A stretch of 64,000 nucleotides of DNA from the NCBI RefSeq assembly GCF_023349125.1, contig NZ_JAKIKT010000001.1, positions 806,001-870,000 on the forward strand. Reading direction: 5' to 3'. This document shows, piece after piece, positions 53,775-63,980 of this stretch; the first letter of the stretch is position 1, and each line of letters starts with the position of its first letter. This stretch comes from Shewanella corallii (lineage in GTDB: Bacteria; Pseudomonadota; Gammaproteobacteria; Enterobacterales; Shewanellaceae). The notes under the pieces were generated by a model. The model saw nothing but the letters and a program-made list of their open reading frames with translations, was not told the origin of the DNA and searched no databases. The position numbers and the translations under genes were made by a program.

Positions 53775-55268
53775 TCAGCCATCCCGTTTCACTGATTCAC
53801 GCAGCAGATCCGACAGCTGATTCAGGAAGCCCTGAGTGTCTTCCGACAACTGGTTAATCTTGTTGGTGGACTCGGAGGAGCGAGACGCCAGTTGGCGTAC
53901 TTCATCAGCTACCACGGCGAAGCCCCTGCCATGTTCACCGGCCCGTGCTGCTTCGATGGCTGCGTTCAATGCCAGCAGGTTGGTTTGGCTGGAGATACCG
54001 TCAATCACCTTGGAGATGTCCGCGATTTCACCGGAGGATTTAGCCACGTTTTCCATGATGACATTCATATCTTCCCGTTGGTTAACCTCTTTGGTGATAT
54101 TACGGACAAAGGCGGTATACATGATCTTGCCATCCAGACGGATTTTAGACAGTGACAGCAGGCCCCAGTCCTGTCGGCCATCCTTACGGAAAACGGGGAC
54201 TTCGCGTCGGGTGCCAACAATCTTATCCTGACCTGTGGTGCGGTTGCTGTTGACATAGCCATCATGGTTGGCCTGATGTTCAATGGGCACCAGCATCTTA
54301 ACGTTCTGACCTATCACCTCGGCGGGAGAGTAGCCCCAGAGCTCTTCAGCCGCTTTGTTGAAGAAGGTGACAATATTTTTGTCATCAATAGTGACCACGG
54401 CATCCAATGCCTGGGCCAGGGTTTGGTTAACCGACTCCTGGGTTTCCCGCTGGGCGGTAATATCTCTGACAAAGGCTGTGTAACCTATACTGCCATCTAT
54501 ATCCACTTTGGACAGGGAGAAGGCCACAAAGATTTCGCGTCCATCTTTGGTTTCCAGCTTGAGTTCGCGACTGGTCCCCACAATCTTATTGTTGCCTGTA
54601 CGGCGGTTGCGATTGACGAATTCGTCATGGTTTGGCTGGAACTCTTTGGGCACCAGCATCTTGACGTTTTGTCCTATCACCTCTTCCTTGGTGTAGCCCC
54701 AAAGTGCCTCGGCTGCAGGGTTATAAAAGGTGACAATATTATTGGCATCGATACTGACAACTGCATCAATAGCCTGCTGCAGAGTCTGGTCGATCTCTTC
54801 CCGCTTACGACGCTCTGCGGTGATGTCCCGGATAAAGGCGGTATAGCCAATCTCATCCCCAACAGTGGTACGGTTCAGCGCCAGGTTGACCCAGGTTTTG
54901 GTGCCATCCCTGCGGGTAACCTCAATCTCCCGCTTGGTACCAACAATCTTGTTGCGACCTGTGCGTCTGTTGGTATCGACATAGTTGTCATGATTCGGCT
55001 GATGTTCAACCGGCACCAGCATTTTGACGTTTTGACCAATCACTTCATCGGCATTGTAACCCCACAGATTTTCTGCGGCGCTGTTCATAAAGACGACTTT
55101 ATTTTTGCCATCGATAATCACCACGGCATCCAATGCCTGCTCGAGGGCCTGCTCCATCGCCTGATGCAGAGGGCTTTCGTTGGTTTGTGCTGGAGGATTG
55201 CTGAATTCAGGAGTGACCTGCTTGTTGTCACTGCCTTCATTTGCCCGGAATTTGCTGAAAAGTCCCAT
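53775..55268 (-). CDS. Soluble PAS-PAS-PAS chemoreceptor-like signal protein (BdlA-like)
   Basis: A 497-residue cytoplasmic protein without membrane segments. Three PAS domains (about 38-158, 160-280 and 282-400) are close copies of one another: each has GQNVKMLVP, a NHD and a TGxxKIVGT motif. A short methyl-accepting signalling domain follows with [20 protein letters not shown] and [15 protein letters not shown]. It lacks long methylation helices. The layout resembles P. aeruginosa BdlA, which links redox or oxygen signals to biofilm dispersal. Ligand (heme or flavin) unknown. Confidence 0.9.
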   Translation of the reverse strand: MGLFSKFRANEGSDNKQVTPEFSNPPAQTNESPLHQAMEQALEQALDAVVIIDGKNKVVFMNSAAENLWGYNADEVIGQNVKMLVPVEHQPNHDNYVDTNRRTGRNKIVGTKREIEVTRRDGTKTWVNLALNRTTVGDEIGYTAFIRDITAERRKREEIDQTLQQAIDAVVSIDANNIVTFYNPAAEALWGYTKEEVIGQNVKMLVPKEFQPNHDEFVNRNRRTGNNKIVGTSRELKLETKDGREIFVAFSLSKVDIDGSIGYTAFVRDITAQRETQESVNQTLAQALDAVVTIDDKNIVTFFNKAAEELWGYSPAEVIGQNVKMLVPIEHQANHDGYVNSNRTTGQDKIVGTRREVPVFRKDGRQDWGLLSLSKIRLDGKIMYTAFVRNITKEVNQREDMNVIMENVAKSSGEIADISKVIDGISSQTNLLALNAAIEAARAGEHGRGFAVVADEVRQLASRSSESTNKINQLSEDTQGFLNQLSDLLRESVKRDG

Positions 55269-56051
55269 GTCTCTTTCCTGTCAATTAGGCTGCCTGGAAA
55301 CTGCACCACCGATTTAGGTGCTCTGGTAAAGAATAAGTGTAGATACTTATTTTCAGTTTGCCTGACAATCCTTTGGTTTCTTTGTTGGTTTTTTGTTGTT
55401 CACCATATCGGGCAGCGCAATTTCAGAAGTTGACTCCGCTCATCATTTAACGGTTTTTGTGACTATGACTCGACGCGTTCCCATTTAATATTTTTGTATC
55501 TATATGAAATTAATGCCCATTTTTGATTGTTTGTTATTTGTTGTCAGAGTTGCATTCAGTCAGTGTCAGAGCAACCGACTGAGTAATAGATGTTTCTTGT
55601 TTGTTGTCGCTGGGCGGCTGGAACAGTCTGATGGGTCTGTTTGCGTTTGGTTTGTGTCGGTTTTTTGATGGAGACGGGCAATTTCTTCCCAGGCTTCGAT
55701 GTGCCCATTGTGATGCCGGTCACAATTTTGTGGATTTTGTGCGTTGCGTAAATGTAAATCCCGGTGGTGCAGATAATCCTGGGTGGTTAAGTCTCAACCA
55801 GTGTGATCAGCTGATATTGCGAGTGGAACTCATCCAGATTATCAGCTTGATATCGGACTGGCTTTATTTGGTGTTCATTCTCGCAACATTCGGACTTGTT
55901 GGTTAACGGCTTGTGGTTTGACGGTGTTTTTTTTGACCAAGAGTATCGGGGACGGTTTCGGCATTTCCTGATAGAGCTGCAAGGTGCCGGACAGACAGAA
56001 ATTACAAAGGAAGTGCCGTGATTGCACCTCCAACCAACAAGGAGTCCCTAC
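55269..56051. other. Long intergenic region before a TonB-dependent receptor
   Basis: About 780 bases. An open frame of 101 codons at 55601 has a composition unlike its neighbours and no ribosome site, so I do not call it. The region should hold the promoters of the PAS gene (minus) and the receptor gene (plus). I cannot identify an operator. Confidence 0.5.
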
Positions 56052-58550
56052 ATGATGAGCAACAAGAGCAAGTTGGCCACCCTGGTCGGCGCCGGAATCG
56101 TAACAACTGCCACTCCCGGAGTTGTTATGGCACAAGAGGGTGCAGATGTAGAACGCATCGAGGTGACCGGTTCCCGTATCCAGCGGCAGGATATGGAGAC
56201 GGCATCGCCAGTCACTGTGATTGATGCCAGTGCGATCAGGGCGGAAGGTTACACCTCAGTGGATGAAATTCTGCAGGCTCAGCCCGCGATGGCCGGTATG
56301 GCCGTGGGCTCAACCACCAACAACGGTGCTGATGGTATTGCTCAGGTGGATCTGCGCGGCATGGGCGCCAACCGAACTCTGGTACTGCTGAACGGTCGCC
56401 GTATGGTCAACTCCGGCTCAGGCGCTGACAGCGCGGTGGATCTGAATACTATCCCGGTTGCCATGATCGCCAGAGTTGAGATCCTCAAGGATGGCGCCTC
56501 TGCGGTATATGGCTCAGATGCCATTGCCGGGGTAGTAAATATTATTACCAAGAAGGACTTCGAAGGTTTCCAGTTTGATATTACCGGCGGTATGACAGAC
56601 AAGAATGATGGTGAAAACCTGGAGTTGAGCGCGCTTTATGGTTTTAGTACGGACAATGGCAACTACACCTTTGGCCTGGCCTATGCGGACCGACAGGGAG
56701 TGATGCAGGGTGACAGAGATTGGGTTGAGCCAGGTGCCAGCTCCTTTTTGCCAACGGGATCTCTGGATGGCAAGGTGCTGGATGAGGACGGCAACTGGGT
56801 AGACCGCACCACAGGTTATGACTACACCCAGGACAGCTGGTTGCAAACCCCAAGCACCAAGTACAGTTTTTTTGCCAACGCCATTCATGAGTTTGCCAAT
56901 GATGTGACCTTTACCGGTGATTTCCTGTACACCAAGCGCCAGTCCGAGCAGATGATGGCTCCTCAGCCAGCTTCTGTGATGCTGGATGTCTGTGGTGAGG
57001 TGAATGTGCCTGAAAAAGATTGCATCACCTTAACGCCGGAAATGATAGCAGGAGGCATTGCCCCGGATGAGCGCGGTAAAGTGGAGTATCGCCGTCGTAC
57101 CAACGATGTGGGGAATCGCGTCTATGAACAGGATACTGATACCTTCCGTATTTCTGCCGGTTTGGCAGGTAGTCTGGATGTGCATACCGGAATGGATTGG
57201 GATCTCTCCTACACCTATGGCAAGAACAAGGCAGAGACCTGGGGCCACAACTCTATCAATGCCACTAAGATGGAGCAGTCTATCTATGACAATCAGGATG
57301 CCTGGTTCAGCGGCGATCCTCTGTCAGATGCGATCATCAATGATATCAGCTATCTGGAAACTACTGATGGCGGTAACGAGCAGCATATTGTCTCGGGTAT
57401 TCTCAATGGCGAGTTGTTCGAGCTGGATGCCGGAGCGGTCGCTTTTGCCATAGGGGCTGAGTATCGTCATGACAGTGGTTACTACAATCCGGACCCAGTG
57501 ATTGTGGCAGGTGACGGTACGGCGGCTCAGCAAGACCCGACCGATGGCAGCTATGATGTGCTGTCTGTCTATCAGGAGGTCGCTGTGCCTTTCACCGACA
57601 AGCTGACAGGTGAATTTGCCCTGCGTTTCGATGACTACTCCACCTTTGGTAAAGCGACCACCTGGAAGATAGGCCTGACCTATGAAGCCACAGATGATCT
57701 GATGTTGCGCACTGTGGCCGCCACTGGTTTCCGAGCGCCCAATGTCAGCGAGCTCTATGGCGGTAACTCCGGCTCTTACGACTATTTGACCGATCCCTGG
57801 GGTAACGAGCAGGACCCACAAATTCTGGTGAATTACACCTCGGACGAAAACCTGAAGGCGGAAGAGTCTGAATCATATACCGCAGGTCTGGTGTACTCCC
57901 CCGGCTATATCGATGGCATGTCGATAACCATGGATTACTGGCGCTTTAAGATTAATGACGCCATTGCTCGACTGGATGTCCAGGCGGGTTTGAACGCCTG
58001 TTATGACGGGGACCCTACCGCCTGTGAAACCTTCAACATTGGCCCTGATGGCAACCTGGATAACCTGACCAATCCGCTGACCAATGTGGGCTACCAGGAT
58101 ACCAGTGGCGTGGACTTTAACCTGCAGTACAGCTTTGAAGCCGTTGGGCTGGACTGGAAGGTCAACAATGATCTGACCTACCTGATTCAGTTTGAGCAGG
58201 ATGGGGTGGACTATACCGGCACCATAGGCGGTATGTTCGGTGGCTATGCTGATGTGAAGAACAACTTCAGCATTCAGGCCGGGCAGGGGGACTGGAGTCT
58301 GATTTACTCCAACCGTTATATCGGTGAGATGGAAGATATTAACTATGGCGATAAGGTCGATGCCGTGCTGTATCACAACCTGTCAGCCAGATACCACTTC
58401 AACAATATCTATACCGCCACTTTTGGGGTGAAGAATCTGACGGATGTGGAGCCTTCAGCAGTGCCCAGCGGTAATACTGCCGGTACTGTACCTGAGGTGT
58501 ATGACACCATAGGTCGCCAGTTCTATGCAGGTGTCACCTTTAAGTTCTGA
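56052..58550 (+). CDS. TonB-dependent outer-membrane receptor
   Basis: An 832-residue receptor for energised uptake of a large substrate. The signal peptide is cleaved after VVMA-QEG, and the TonB box-like ERIEVTGSRIQR follows. The plug domain includes SVDEILQAQPAM, GADGIAQVDLRGMG, RTLVLLNGRRMV and EILKDGASAVYGSDAIAGVVNIITK; the barrel ends in FYAGVTFKF. The GSRI start and the N-GRR motif match the receptors for oligosaccharides or peptides common in Alteromonadales. AAGGAG lies 8 bases before ATGATG. The substrate is unknown. Confidence 0.93.
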   Translation: MMSNKSKLATLVGAGIVTTATPGVVMAQEGADVERIEVTGSRIQRQDMETASPVTVIDASAIRAEGYTSVDEILQAQPAMAGMAVGSTTNNGADGIAQVDLRGMGANRTLVLLNGRRMVNSGSGADSAVDLNTIPVAMIARVEILKDGASAVYGSDAIAGVVNIITKKDFEGFQFDITGGMTDKNDGENLELSALYGFSTDNGNYTFGLAYADRQGVMQGDRDWVEPGASSFLPTGSLDGKVLDEDGNWVDRTTGYDYTQDSWLQTPSTKYSFFANAIHEFANDVTFTGDFLYTKRQSEQMMAPQPASVMLDVCGEVNVPEKDCITLTPEMIAGGIAPDERGKVEYRRRTNDVGNRVYEQDTDTFRISAGLAGSLDVHTGMDWDLSYTYGKNKAETWGHNSINATKMEQSIYDNQDAWFSGDPLSDAIINDISYLETTDGGNEQHIVSGILNGELFELDAGAVAFAIGAEYRHDSGYYNPDPVIVAGDGTAAQQDPTDGSYDVLSVYQEVAVPFTDKLTGEFALRFDDYSTFGKATTWKIGLTYEATDDLMLRTVAATGFRAPNVSELYGGNSGSYDYLTDPWGNEQDPQILVNYTSDENLKAEESESYTAGLVYSPGYIDGMSITMDYWRFKINDAIARLDVQAGLNACYDGDPTACETFNIGPDGNLDNLTNPLTNVGYQDTSGVDFNLQYSFEAVGLDWKVNNDLTYLIQFEQDGVDYTGTIGGMFGGYADVKNNFSIQAGQGDWSLIYSNRYIGEMEDINYGDKVDAVLYHNLSARYHFNNIYTATFGVKNLTDVEPSAVPSGNTAGTVPEVYDTIGRQFYAGVTFKF

Positions 58551-58569
58551 CGCCAGCAAGATAAGTAGC

Positions 58570-58597
58570 AAAAAGCCACCTCAGGGTGGCTTTTTTC
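58570..58597 (+). terminator. Terminator after the first receptor gene
   Basis: AAAAGCCACC-TCA-GGGTGGCTTTTTT. Confidence 0.88.
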
Positions 58598-58616
58598 ATT
58601 GGCAATCGGGAGCGCT

Positions 58617-58859
58617 TTACTTGTTACTATGGTCCTTACGGTACAGCTCCCATGCATCCCAGGTTTGCCCCTGATACAGGCACTCTCCAGCCTGACCCTC
58701 CGGGGTGTCGATAATTCGATACTGGCCACCCAGCTCAATACAGTGGGTCGCAGACGGGTTGGCCATGCCAACGGCTTTCTCATTCGGTTGGGGAGATTGA
58801 GCGCAGGCGGAGGTCAACAGGCTTAACCCAACACAAATCATCAGCGGATAACTCTTCAT
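58617..58859 (-). CDS. DUF333 lipoprotein
   Basis: An 80-residue lipoprotein. The signal ends in the lipobox TSAC. The mature part ANPSATHCIELGGQYRI-- continues into GQAGECLYQGQTWDAWELYR, which is the DUF333 pattern seen in E. coli YoaF and sometimes called a putative hemolysin, without good proof. Two conserved cysteines probably form a disulfide. Confidence 0.85.
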   Translation of the reverse strand: MKSYPLMICVGLSLLTSACAQSPQPNEKAVGMANPSATHCIELGGQYRIIDTPEGQAGECLYQGQTWDAWELYRKDHSNK

Positions 58860-58916
58860 ACAAACTCCATTGGTGCGCAGTTGAGAGGCTATTGATTATG
58901 TCGGCTCTGACGCAAA

Positions 58917-58942
58917 TAAAAAAGCGCCCTCAGGCGCTTTTT
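58917..58942. terminator. Terminator between the DUF333 and second receptor genes
   Basis: AAAAAAGCGCC-CTCA-GGCGCTTTTT. On the minus strand it lies just past the end of the second TonB receptor. Confidence 0.85.
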
Positions 58943-58956
58943 AACTTATCTGAAAA

Positions 58957-61551
58957 TCAGAATGTGTAGTTGGCTCGAACGTAGTAGAAGCCACCGTTAA
59001 TTCCCATTGGTGAGGTCGCTGGATAAAGAGAGCCAACGATATCTTTCCATGGGTTAACATCCGGGGTATTGTCCAACAGGTTCTGGGCGCCAATGGAGGT
59101 GCTCAGAGCGTCGGTCCAGTGATAAGTCGCTTCAACATCCAGCGTGATTTCACTACCGGCATAGATGGGCAGATCACCACCTGTATCCAGGTGATCCTCA
59201 TAATAGTCGCCGTAGTAGTTTACCCTCGCCAGCAGATCTACAGCCTGGTAACGCCAGTCTGTGGTAAAGGTAAACCTGTGAGCCGGCAGATTGTCTTCCA
59301 GCATCTGGACTTTGGCGTCATTGATGTTATCCGGGTTGAAGTCATCGACAGTGGTATCAGTCCAGTTATAGGCAAATGCAAACTTGGTATCACCACCTAG
59401 CAGCTCAGTATTGTAGTTGGCGACAAGATCTACACCCTGGGTGGTGGTATCAAAGTCGTTGGTGAAATACTTAACGCTGGAGAAGCTGGTGGCATCATTG
59501 ATACCCAGCGCCAGCAGCGCATCAATATCCGCAGGCGTCAGCTCCAGTGGTGAGGTTTGGCTGATCCTGTCGGTCAGTTTGATATGGAAGTAATCCACGG
59601 TCAGATAGATACCATTATCAAACTCGGCTACCAGACCCGCACTCAGGTTAACAGACTCTTCAGGCTCCAGTGGCTGACCACCTTTTTGCACTGAGATAGG
59701 ATTGGTTGGCGGCAGAGTTGCCTGATCTTCCAGACCATCCTCGGTGAAGGCTGTGGTGACGTTACGCACATTGCTTTGCCCCACGGTTGGAGCGCGGAAG
59801 CCTGTGCTGGCAGCAGCACGCAGACCTATGGTGTCGCCAACCTGATAATGGGTTGATACTTTCCAGTTGAGGGTGGTGCCGAAGTCACTGAAGTCCTCAA
59901 AGCGCAGCGCCGCAGTCATTAACCAGTCTTCATTCAGGTAAGACTCGATATCTACATAGGCCGCCCAGTTGTAACGTGACCAGGAACCGGCATCTTCAGG
60001 TTTGAAACCGGGGAAACCGTTGGAGCCGATACCAAAGCCTTGAGAGGCCAGAGGACCAATGGCAAATGACTTGGCGTCACCGGCTTCAATTTCGAAGGTT
60101 TCAGCTCTGTACTCCAGACCTGCTGCGAAGTTAACAGGCTCATCCCATCCGGAGATCTCGATAGGCCTGCTCACATCAAAGTTGTAAGTTTGCTCTATCT
60201 GGGTGTAGGTACCAGGTTCAAATTCGAACGGGGTATCCGGGCCAAGAGAAGGGTTGATGGTATTGTAGATGGAGTAATCCACATTGCTGTAACCCAGGCT
60301 GGCGCTGATGTCATACATCCAATCATTGCCCCATTCGCCCTTGGTGCCGAGCGCCATAGACATATCTGTTACTTCGCCACCAAATCTTGGTGTAAAACCA
60401 CCGCGAAGACGGTCGATTTCATTGAACGCGAAACAGTTGGGATCGTTCAGTACCTGCTGGAATGCATCGCTTTGCAGCACATTGGCACCGGTAAAGACGG
60501 TGGGGCAGGTGAGCCCATCATCCGGTGTTAAATCGGCAACCAGCAGAGTGGGTGCCATGATTGGATCGCCATTGTCATCTACCTGTCCGGTCGGCTTCAT
60601 ACCACCGTCAAAGATGCCGCCACGGGTGTGAGGGTTACGATAGTAGAAGCCACCATCGATATCGCGCTTGGCATAGTTCAGCCACATGTAGGCTTCGTCG
60701 GTATCATTCAGATCCAGACCGAAGTTCGCCAGGAATTTAAAGTCTGATTTTATCTCAGGTGTACCCCAGATCTGGGCTGGAACAGGTACAAAGGTGTTAC
60801 CTGCATCTATCAGTCCCTGAGCATCACTGCGCTGGACACTGCGGGAAGTGTCGTCGACAGTACGGTACTCTGCGGAGAAGTTGGCGAAGCCATTCTCACT
60901 CAGAGGCATACCTATATTGCCGCTTAATTGAACAGTATCACCGTCACCTTCATAGTACTGACCATATCTGGCCTCCAGCATGCCGCCGTCACTGCTGTCC
61001 TTGAGGACAAAGTTGATCACACCGGCAATGGCATCTGAACCATATTGCGCCGCGGCGCCATCCCGCAGAACCTCGACCTGCTTAAGTGCAGATACCGGAA
61101 TATTTGAGATATCCGGCCCCTGAGCACCATCAGACAGACCACCACCGAGGAAGGTGATTACTGCGCTGCGATGGCGGCGTTTACCGTTAACCAGTACCAG
61201 AGTGTGGTCTGCCGCCAGGCCCCTGAGGTTGGCGGGACGCACCAGAGTAGAGGCATCATTGATGGGTTGGTCGTTCACGTTAAAGGAGGGGGTCACGCTG
61301 GACATCAGAGATTTAAGGTCGGTACTACCCTGACGGACAAACTCATCACCACTGATAATATCAAGAGGTACAGGTGAGTCTGTGACAGACCTGGGGGCAG
61401 CCCTGGTCCCGACGACAGCGATTTTTTCGATATTCTCATCTTTGGCTTGTTGATCTTCAGCGGCCGCTGAAGAGGTGAACATCATGGCTCCGGTACCGGA
61501 CGCAAACGCCAGCACCATCGCCTTATACAGGCTGGTGTGTCTCACTTTCAT
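58957..61551 (-). CDS. TonB-dependent outer-membrane receptor
   Basis: An 864-residue receptor. The signal peptide ends at TSSAAA-EDQQ, and the TonB box-like NIEKIAVVGTRAAPRSVTDS follows. The plug shows LVNGKRRHRSAVI and QVEVLRDGAAAQYGSDAIAGVINFVLK, typical of the subgroup with a GKRRH motif, and the barrel ends YYVRANYTF. It converges with the first receptor, with only the DUF333 gene between them. The substrate cannot be assigned. Confidence 0.93.
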   Translation of the reverse strand: MKVRHTSLYKAMVLAFASGTGAMMFTSSAAAEDQQAKDENIEKIAVVGTRAAPRSVTDSPVPLDIISGDEFVRQGSTDLKSLMSSVTPSFNVNDQPINDASTLVRPANLRGLAADHTLVLVNGKRRHRSAVITFLGGGLSDGAQGPDISNIPVSALKQVEVLRDGAAAQYGSDAIAGVINFVLKDSSDGGMLEARYGQYYEGDGDTVQLSGNIGMPLSENGFANFSAEYRTVDDTSRSVQRSDAQGLIDAGNTFVPVPAQIWGTPEIKSDFKFLANFGLDLNDTDEAYMWLNYAKRDIDGGFYYRNPHTRGGIFDGGMKPTGQVDDNGDPIMAPTLLVADLTPDDGLTCPTVFTGANVLQSDAFQQVLNDPNCFAFNEIDRLRGGFTPRFGGEVTDMSMALGTKGEWGNDWMYDISASLGYSNVDYSIYNTINPSLGPDTPFEFEPGTYTQIEQTYNFDVSRPIEISGWDEPVNFAAGLEYRAETFEIEAGDAKSFAIGPLASQGFGIGSNGFPGFKPEDAGSWSRYNWAAYVDIESYLNEDWLMTAALRFEDFSDFGTTLNWKVSTHYQVGDTIGLRAAASTGFRAPTVGQSNVRNVTTAFTEDGLEDQATLPPTNPISVQKGGQPLEPEESVNLSAGLVAEFDNGIYLTVDYFHIKLTDRISQTSPLELTPADIDALLALGINDATSFSSVKYFTNDFDTTTQGVDLVANYNTELLGGDTKFAFAYNWTDTTVDDFNPDNINDAKVQMLEDNLPAHRFTFTTDWRYQAVDLLARVNYYGDYYEDHLDTGGDLPIYAGSEITLDVEATYHWTDALSTSIGAQNLLDNTPDVNPWKDIVGSLYPATSPMGINGGFYYVRANYTF

Positions 61552-61751
61552 GTTTTCCCCTGGTCTTCTCTAATATTTTTTGTAAGGTTTGCAGACCCCT
61601 GCTTTGGAGGTCTTACCACATACCAATACAGGAAAAACAATTGCGTGTTAACAAAAATGTAACCAAGGTTACAAATTTGCATTAGACATTAGTCGTAGGC
61701 TAAAGGGATGGGAGAAGGTGGACTAAAGTCCACCCTTTATAAATTAATGAG

Positions 61752-62873
61752 TTAGCTCTGCGGAGTGAGTTTAAGCAGTTTGCCGTTGCTGCTGTCGGTC
61801 AGCAGGTAAATAACACCTTCGGGGTCTATGGCGACATCACGAATCCGGCCGAATTGGTTATCCAGCAACTGCTCTTCACTGACGACTTTGCCATCTTTAA
61901 TCTCCAATCTGACCAACAAGCCAAACTTGAGCGACCCCAATAGCAGGTCACCATTCCATTTGCTGAATAACTGGCCTTTGTAGGCGGTCATACCGGATGG
62001 CGCGATTGATGGCACCCAGTAGTGGACAGGCTGTTCCATCCCTTGCTTTTCAGTGCCTTCACCTATGTCTGTGCCCGTGCCATAGTTCTTGCCATAGGTG
62101 ATGACCGGCCAGCCGTAGTTGTTGCCTTTGGCTATCAGGTTGAGTTCATCGCCTCCCTGAGGGCCATGCTCATGGGTCCACAGATCCCCCTGATCTGTGA
62201 TGGCAATGCCCTGAATGTTTCTGTGGCCATAGCTGTAGATTTCCGGCTGTGCGCCTTTCTCCTGCCAGCTGGGGTTGCCCGGACAGGGAGCGCCATCAAA
62301 TGTGAGCCTCAGCAGACTGCCGGTGTGACTGGTTAAATCCTGGCTGGAAGGACGCTCACCCCTGTCCCCCAATGTCAGCCACAGACATTGGTCCTGTACA
62401 GCCAGACGACCACCAAAGTGACGTCCACCGGAATGTTTGGGGTTAGCCGAGAAGATGGTTTTCACATTCACCAGGCGGTTGCCCATCAGCTGACCTTTGG
62501 CAACGGCTGTGCTGGCCTGGTTACCCCGGGTACCCTCTGAAAAAGCGATAAAGACTTCGCCGGTTTTGGCGAATTCAGGTGACACGGCTACACCAAGCAG
62601 CCCGCCCTGTCCCCGTTGCCAGGCATCCGGGCCACCTTCAATATCAGTTACCTTGCCGTCGGAACCGATAAGCTTGAGCTCTCCATTGCGCTCACTGACC
62701 AGCCATTGTGGACTCTCCCCGGGTAACAGAGCCATAGACCAGGGACGTTCCAACCCTTCTGCCAGCATATCGACCTGGATACTGTAGTCCTGGGATTTGA
62801 TGGTTTCGGCGGCAAGTGTCTGGGTTACAGCTAAAGTGGCCAGAGTCAGGCATGTCAGAGTGCGGAGCTTCAT
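61752..62873 (-). CDS. Secreted PQQ-dependent aldose sugar dehydrogenase-like protein (YliI family)
   Basis: A periplasmic six-bladed beta-propeller of 373 residues, expected to oxidise aldose sugars with PQQ. The signal peptide is cleaved near TLAA-ETI. Family motifs are HSGGRHFGGRLA, RNIQGIA with the general base histidine region, and HEHGPQGGDELNLI followed by GNNYGWPVITYG. ATG 62873 follows AAGGATGA. No PQQ-synthesis genes are nearby. The next gene upstream is the receptor, on the same strand and 200 bases away. Confidence 0.9.
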   Translation of the reverse strand: MKLRTLTCLTLATLAVTQTLAAETIKSQDYSIQVDMLAEGLERPWSMALLPGESPQWLVSERNGELKLIGSDGKVTDIEGGPDAWQRGQGGLLGVAVSPEFAKTGEVFIAFSEGTRGNQASTAVAKGQLMGNRLVNVKTIFSANPKHSGGRHFGGRLAVQDQCLWLTLGDRGERPSSQDLTSHTGSLLRLTFDGAPCPGNPSWQEKGAQPEIYSYGHRNIQGIAITDQGDLWTHEHGPQGGDELNLIAKGNNYGWPVITYGKNYGTGTDIGEGTEKQGMEQPVHYWVPSIAPSGMTAYKGQLFSKWNGDLLLGSLKFGLLVRLEIKDGKVVSEEQLLDNQFGRIRDVAIDPEGVIYLLTDSSNGKLLKLTPQS

Positions 62874-62986
62874 GGTGTCATCCTTGTTGCACAATCAATG
62901 TGAAGATTCAGTGTACAGAATATGTACGAATTGTCCTGGCTGTAAATGTAACTAATCCCAACAAATACTTGTTAGCTCTGACAAAC

Positions 62987-63017
62987 AAAAAGGCCCCGCA
63001 CAGATGCAGGGCCTTTA
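62987..63017 (-). terminator. Terminator after the permease gene
   Basis: On the minus strand AAAGGCCC...GGGGCCTTTTTG, a GC-rich stem with a T run. Confidence 0.8.
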
Positions 63018-63029
63018 ACGTGAAGGTTA

Positions 63030-63935
63030 TCAGAACAGCCAGGTGTAACCATAACCGGCAATGACTGCCATCAGCAGGATCACCGTAACAAAGGCGACGA
63101 TCAGGCGGGTTTTGAACAGGGACTTAAGCAAAATCACTTCCGTCAAACTGGCTCCGGCGCTGCCAATGATCAGTGCCATTACCGCCCCCAGACTCATGCC
63201 CTTGGCTGCCAGCGCTGCGCTCAATGGGATCACTGCTTCGGCGCGGATATAAAGCGGGATACCAATGACAGAGGCAACCGGAATCGCAAACGGGTTGTTC
63301 TCACCGGCATATTTGACCACCAGATCTGTTGGCATAAAGCCATAGATCATTGAGCCAATGGCAATACCCAGCAGCAGGTAAGGCAGTACCTGTTTGAAGT
63401 CTTTCCAGGTGCCGTCCCAGATTTTTTTCCAGCGACTGACTTTCGGGCCACAGCTGCAACCACAGCCGCCGGCGGCTTGTTGCTCTTCCAGCGCCTCGGT
63501 GCGGATATACTTTTCATAGCCGAGCCTTTCCAGCAGCCAACCTGCCAACAGGGATACCCCCATGGCGACGGCAAAGTAGAAGAGTGCCACCTTAACGCCG
63601 AATGTCACCACAAACAGACCTATGATGATGGGGTTCAACAGTGGGCTGGCGAACAGAAATACCATCATGGTGCCGAACCCGGCTCTGGCCTTTAACAACC
63701 CTTTCAGGAATGGGATGGTGGAGCAGGAGCAAAAGGGAGTGATGGCCCCCAGTGCTGCGGCAATAAAATAGCCCTTACCTTGTTTGGCACCCAGGATCTG
63801 CTGAATCTTCTTTGGTGGCAGATAGCTTTGCAGCACGCCCACACCATAGCTGATCAGCAGGAACAGCAGGGTCAGTTCAACCGCCAGGAAGGCAAACATA
63901 TGCAGCGCCTGCTGCAGTGACTCTGAAGTAAACAT
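63030..63935 (-). CDS. ArsP-type permease (SO_0444/YraQ-like)
   Basis: A 301-residue inner-membrane permease with about eight helices. The signature ITPFCSCSTIPFLKGLL carries the two cysteines of the ArsP family, which exports trivalent organoarsenicals or related metalloid compounds. A short cytoplasmic loop GGCGCSCGP adds four cysteines, possibly a metal site. GIPLYIRAEAVIPLSAAL repeats the pattern in the second half. A dyad upstream suggests control by an ArsR-type repressor encoded outside the window. Confidence 0.88.
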   Translation of the reverse strand: MFTSESLQQALHMFAFLAVELTLLFLLISYGVGVLQSYLPPKKIQQILGAKQGKGYFIAAALGAITPFCSCSTIPFLKGLLKARAGFGTMMVFLFASPLLNPIIIGLFVVTFGVKVALFYFAVAMGVSLLAGWLLERLGYEKYIRTEALEEQQAAGGCGCSCGPKVSRWKKIWDGTWKDFKQVLPYLLLGIAIGSMIYGFMPTDLVVKYAGENNPFAIPVASVIGIPLYIRAEAVIPLSAALAAKGMSLGAVMALIIGSAGASLTEVILLKSLFKTRLIVAFVTVILLMAVIAGYGYTWLF

Positions 63936-63956
63936 ATCGAACTCTCTTGTGAAACT

Positions 63957-63980
63957 ATATTTCTAGAATGTTCGAAATAT
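63957..63980 (-). promoter_or_regulatory. Dyad upstream of the permease gene
   Basis: ATATTTC and GAAATAT flank 10 bases (TAGAATGTTC is inside). It lies 22 bases before the permease ATG and looks like an operator for an ArsR/SmtB-type repressor. Confidence 0.45.

Noticed and set aside
55601..55906. Open frame of 101 codons before the TonB receptor
   Set aside because: No start context, odd composition, no recognisable motif.
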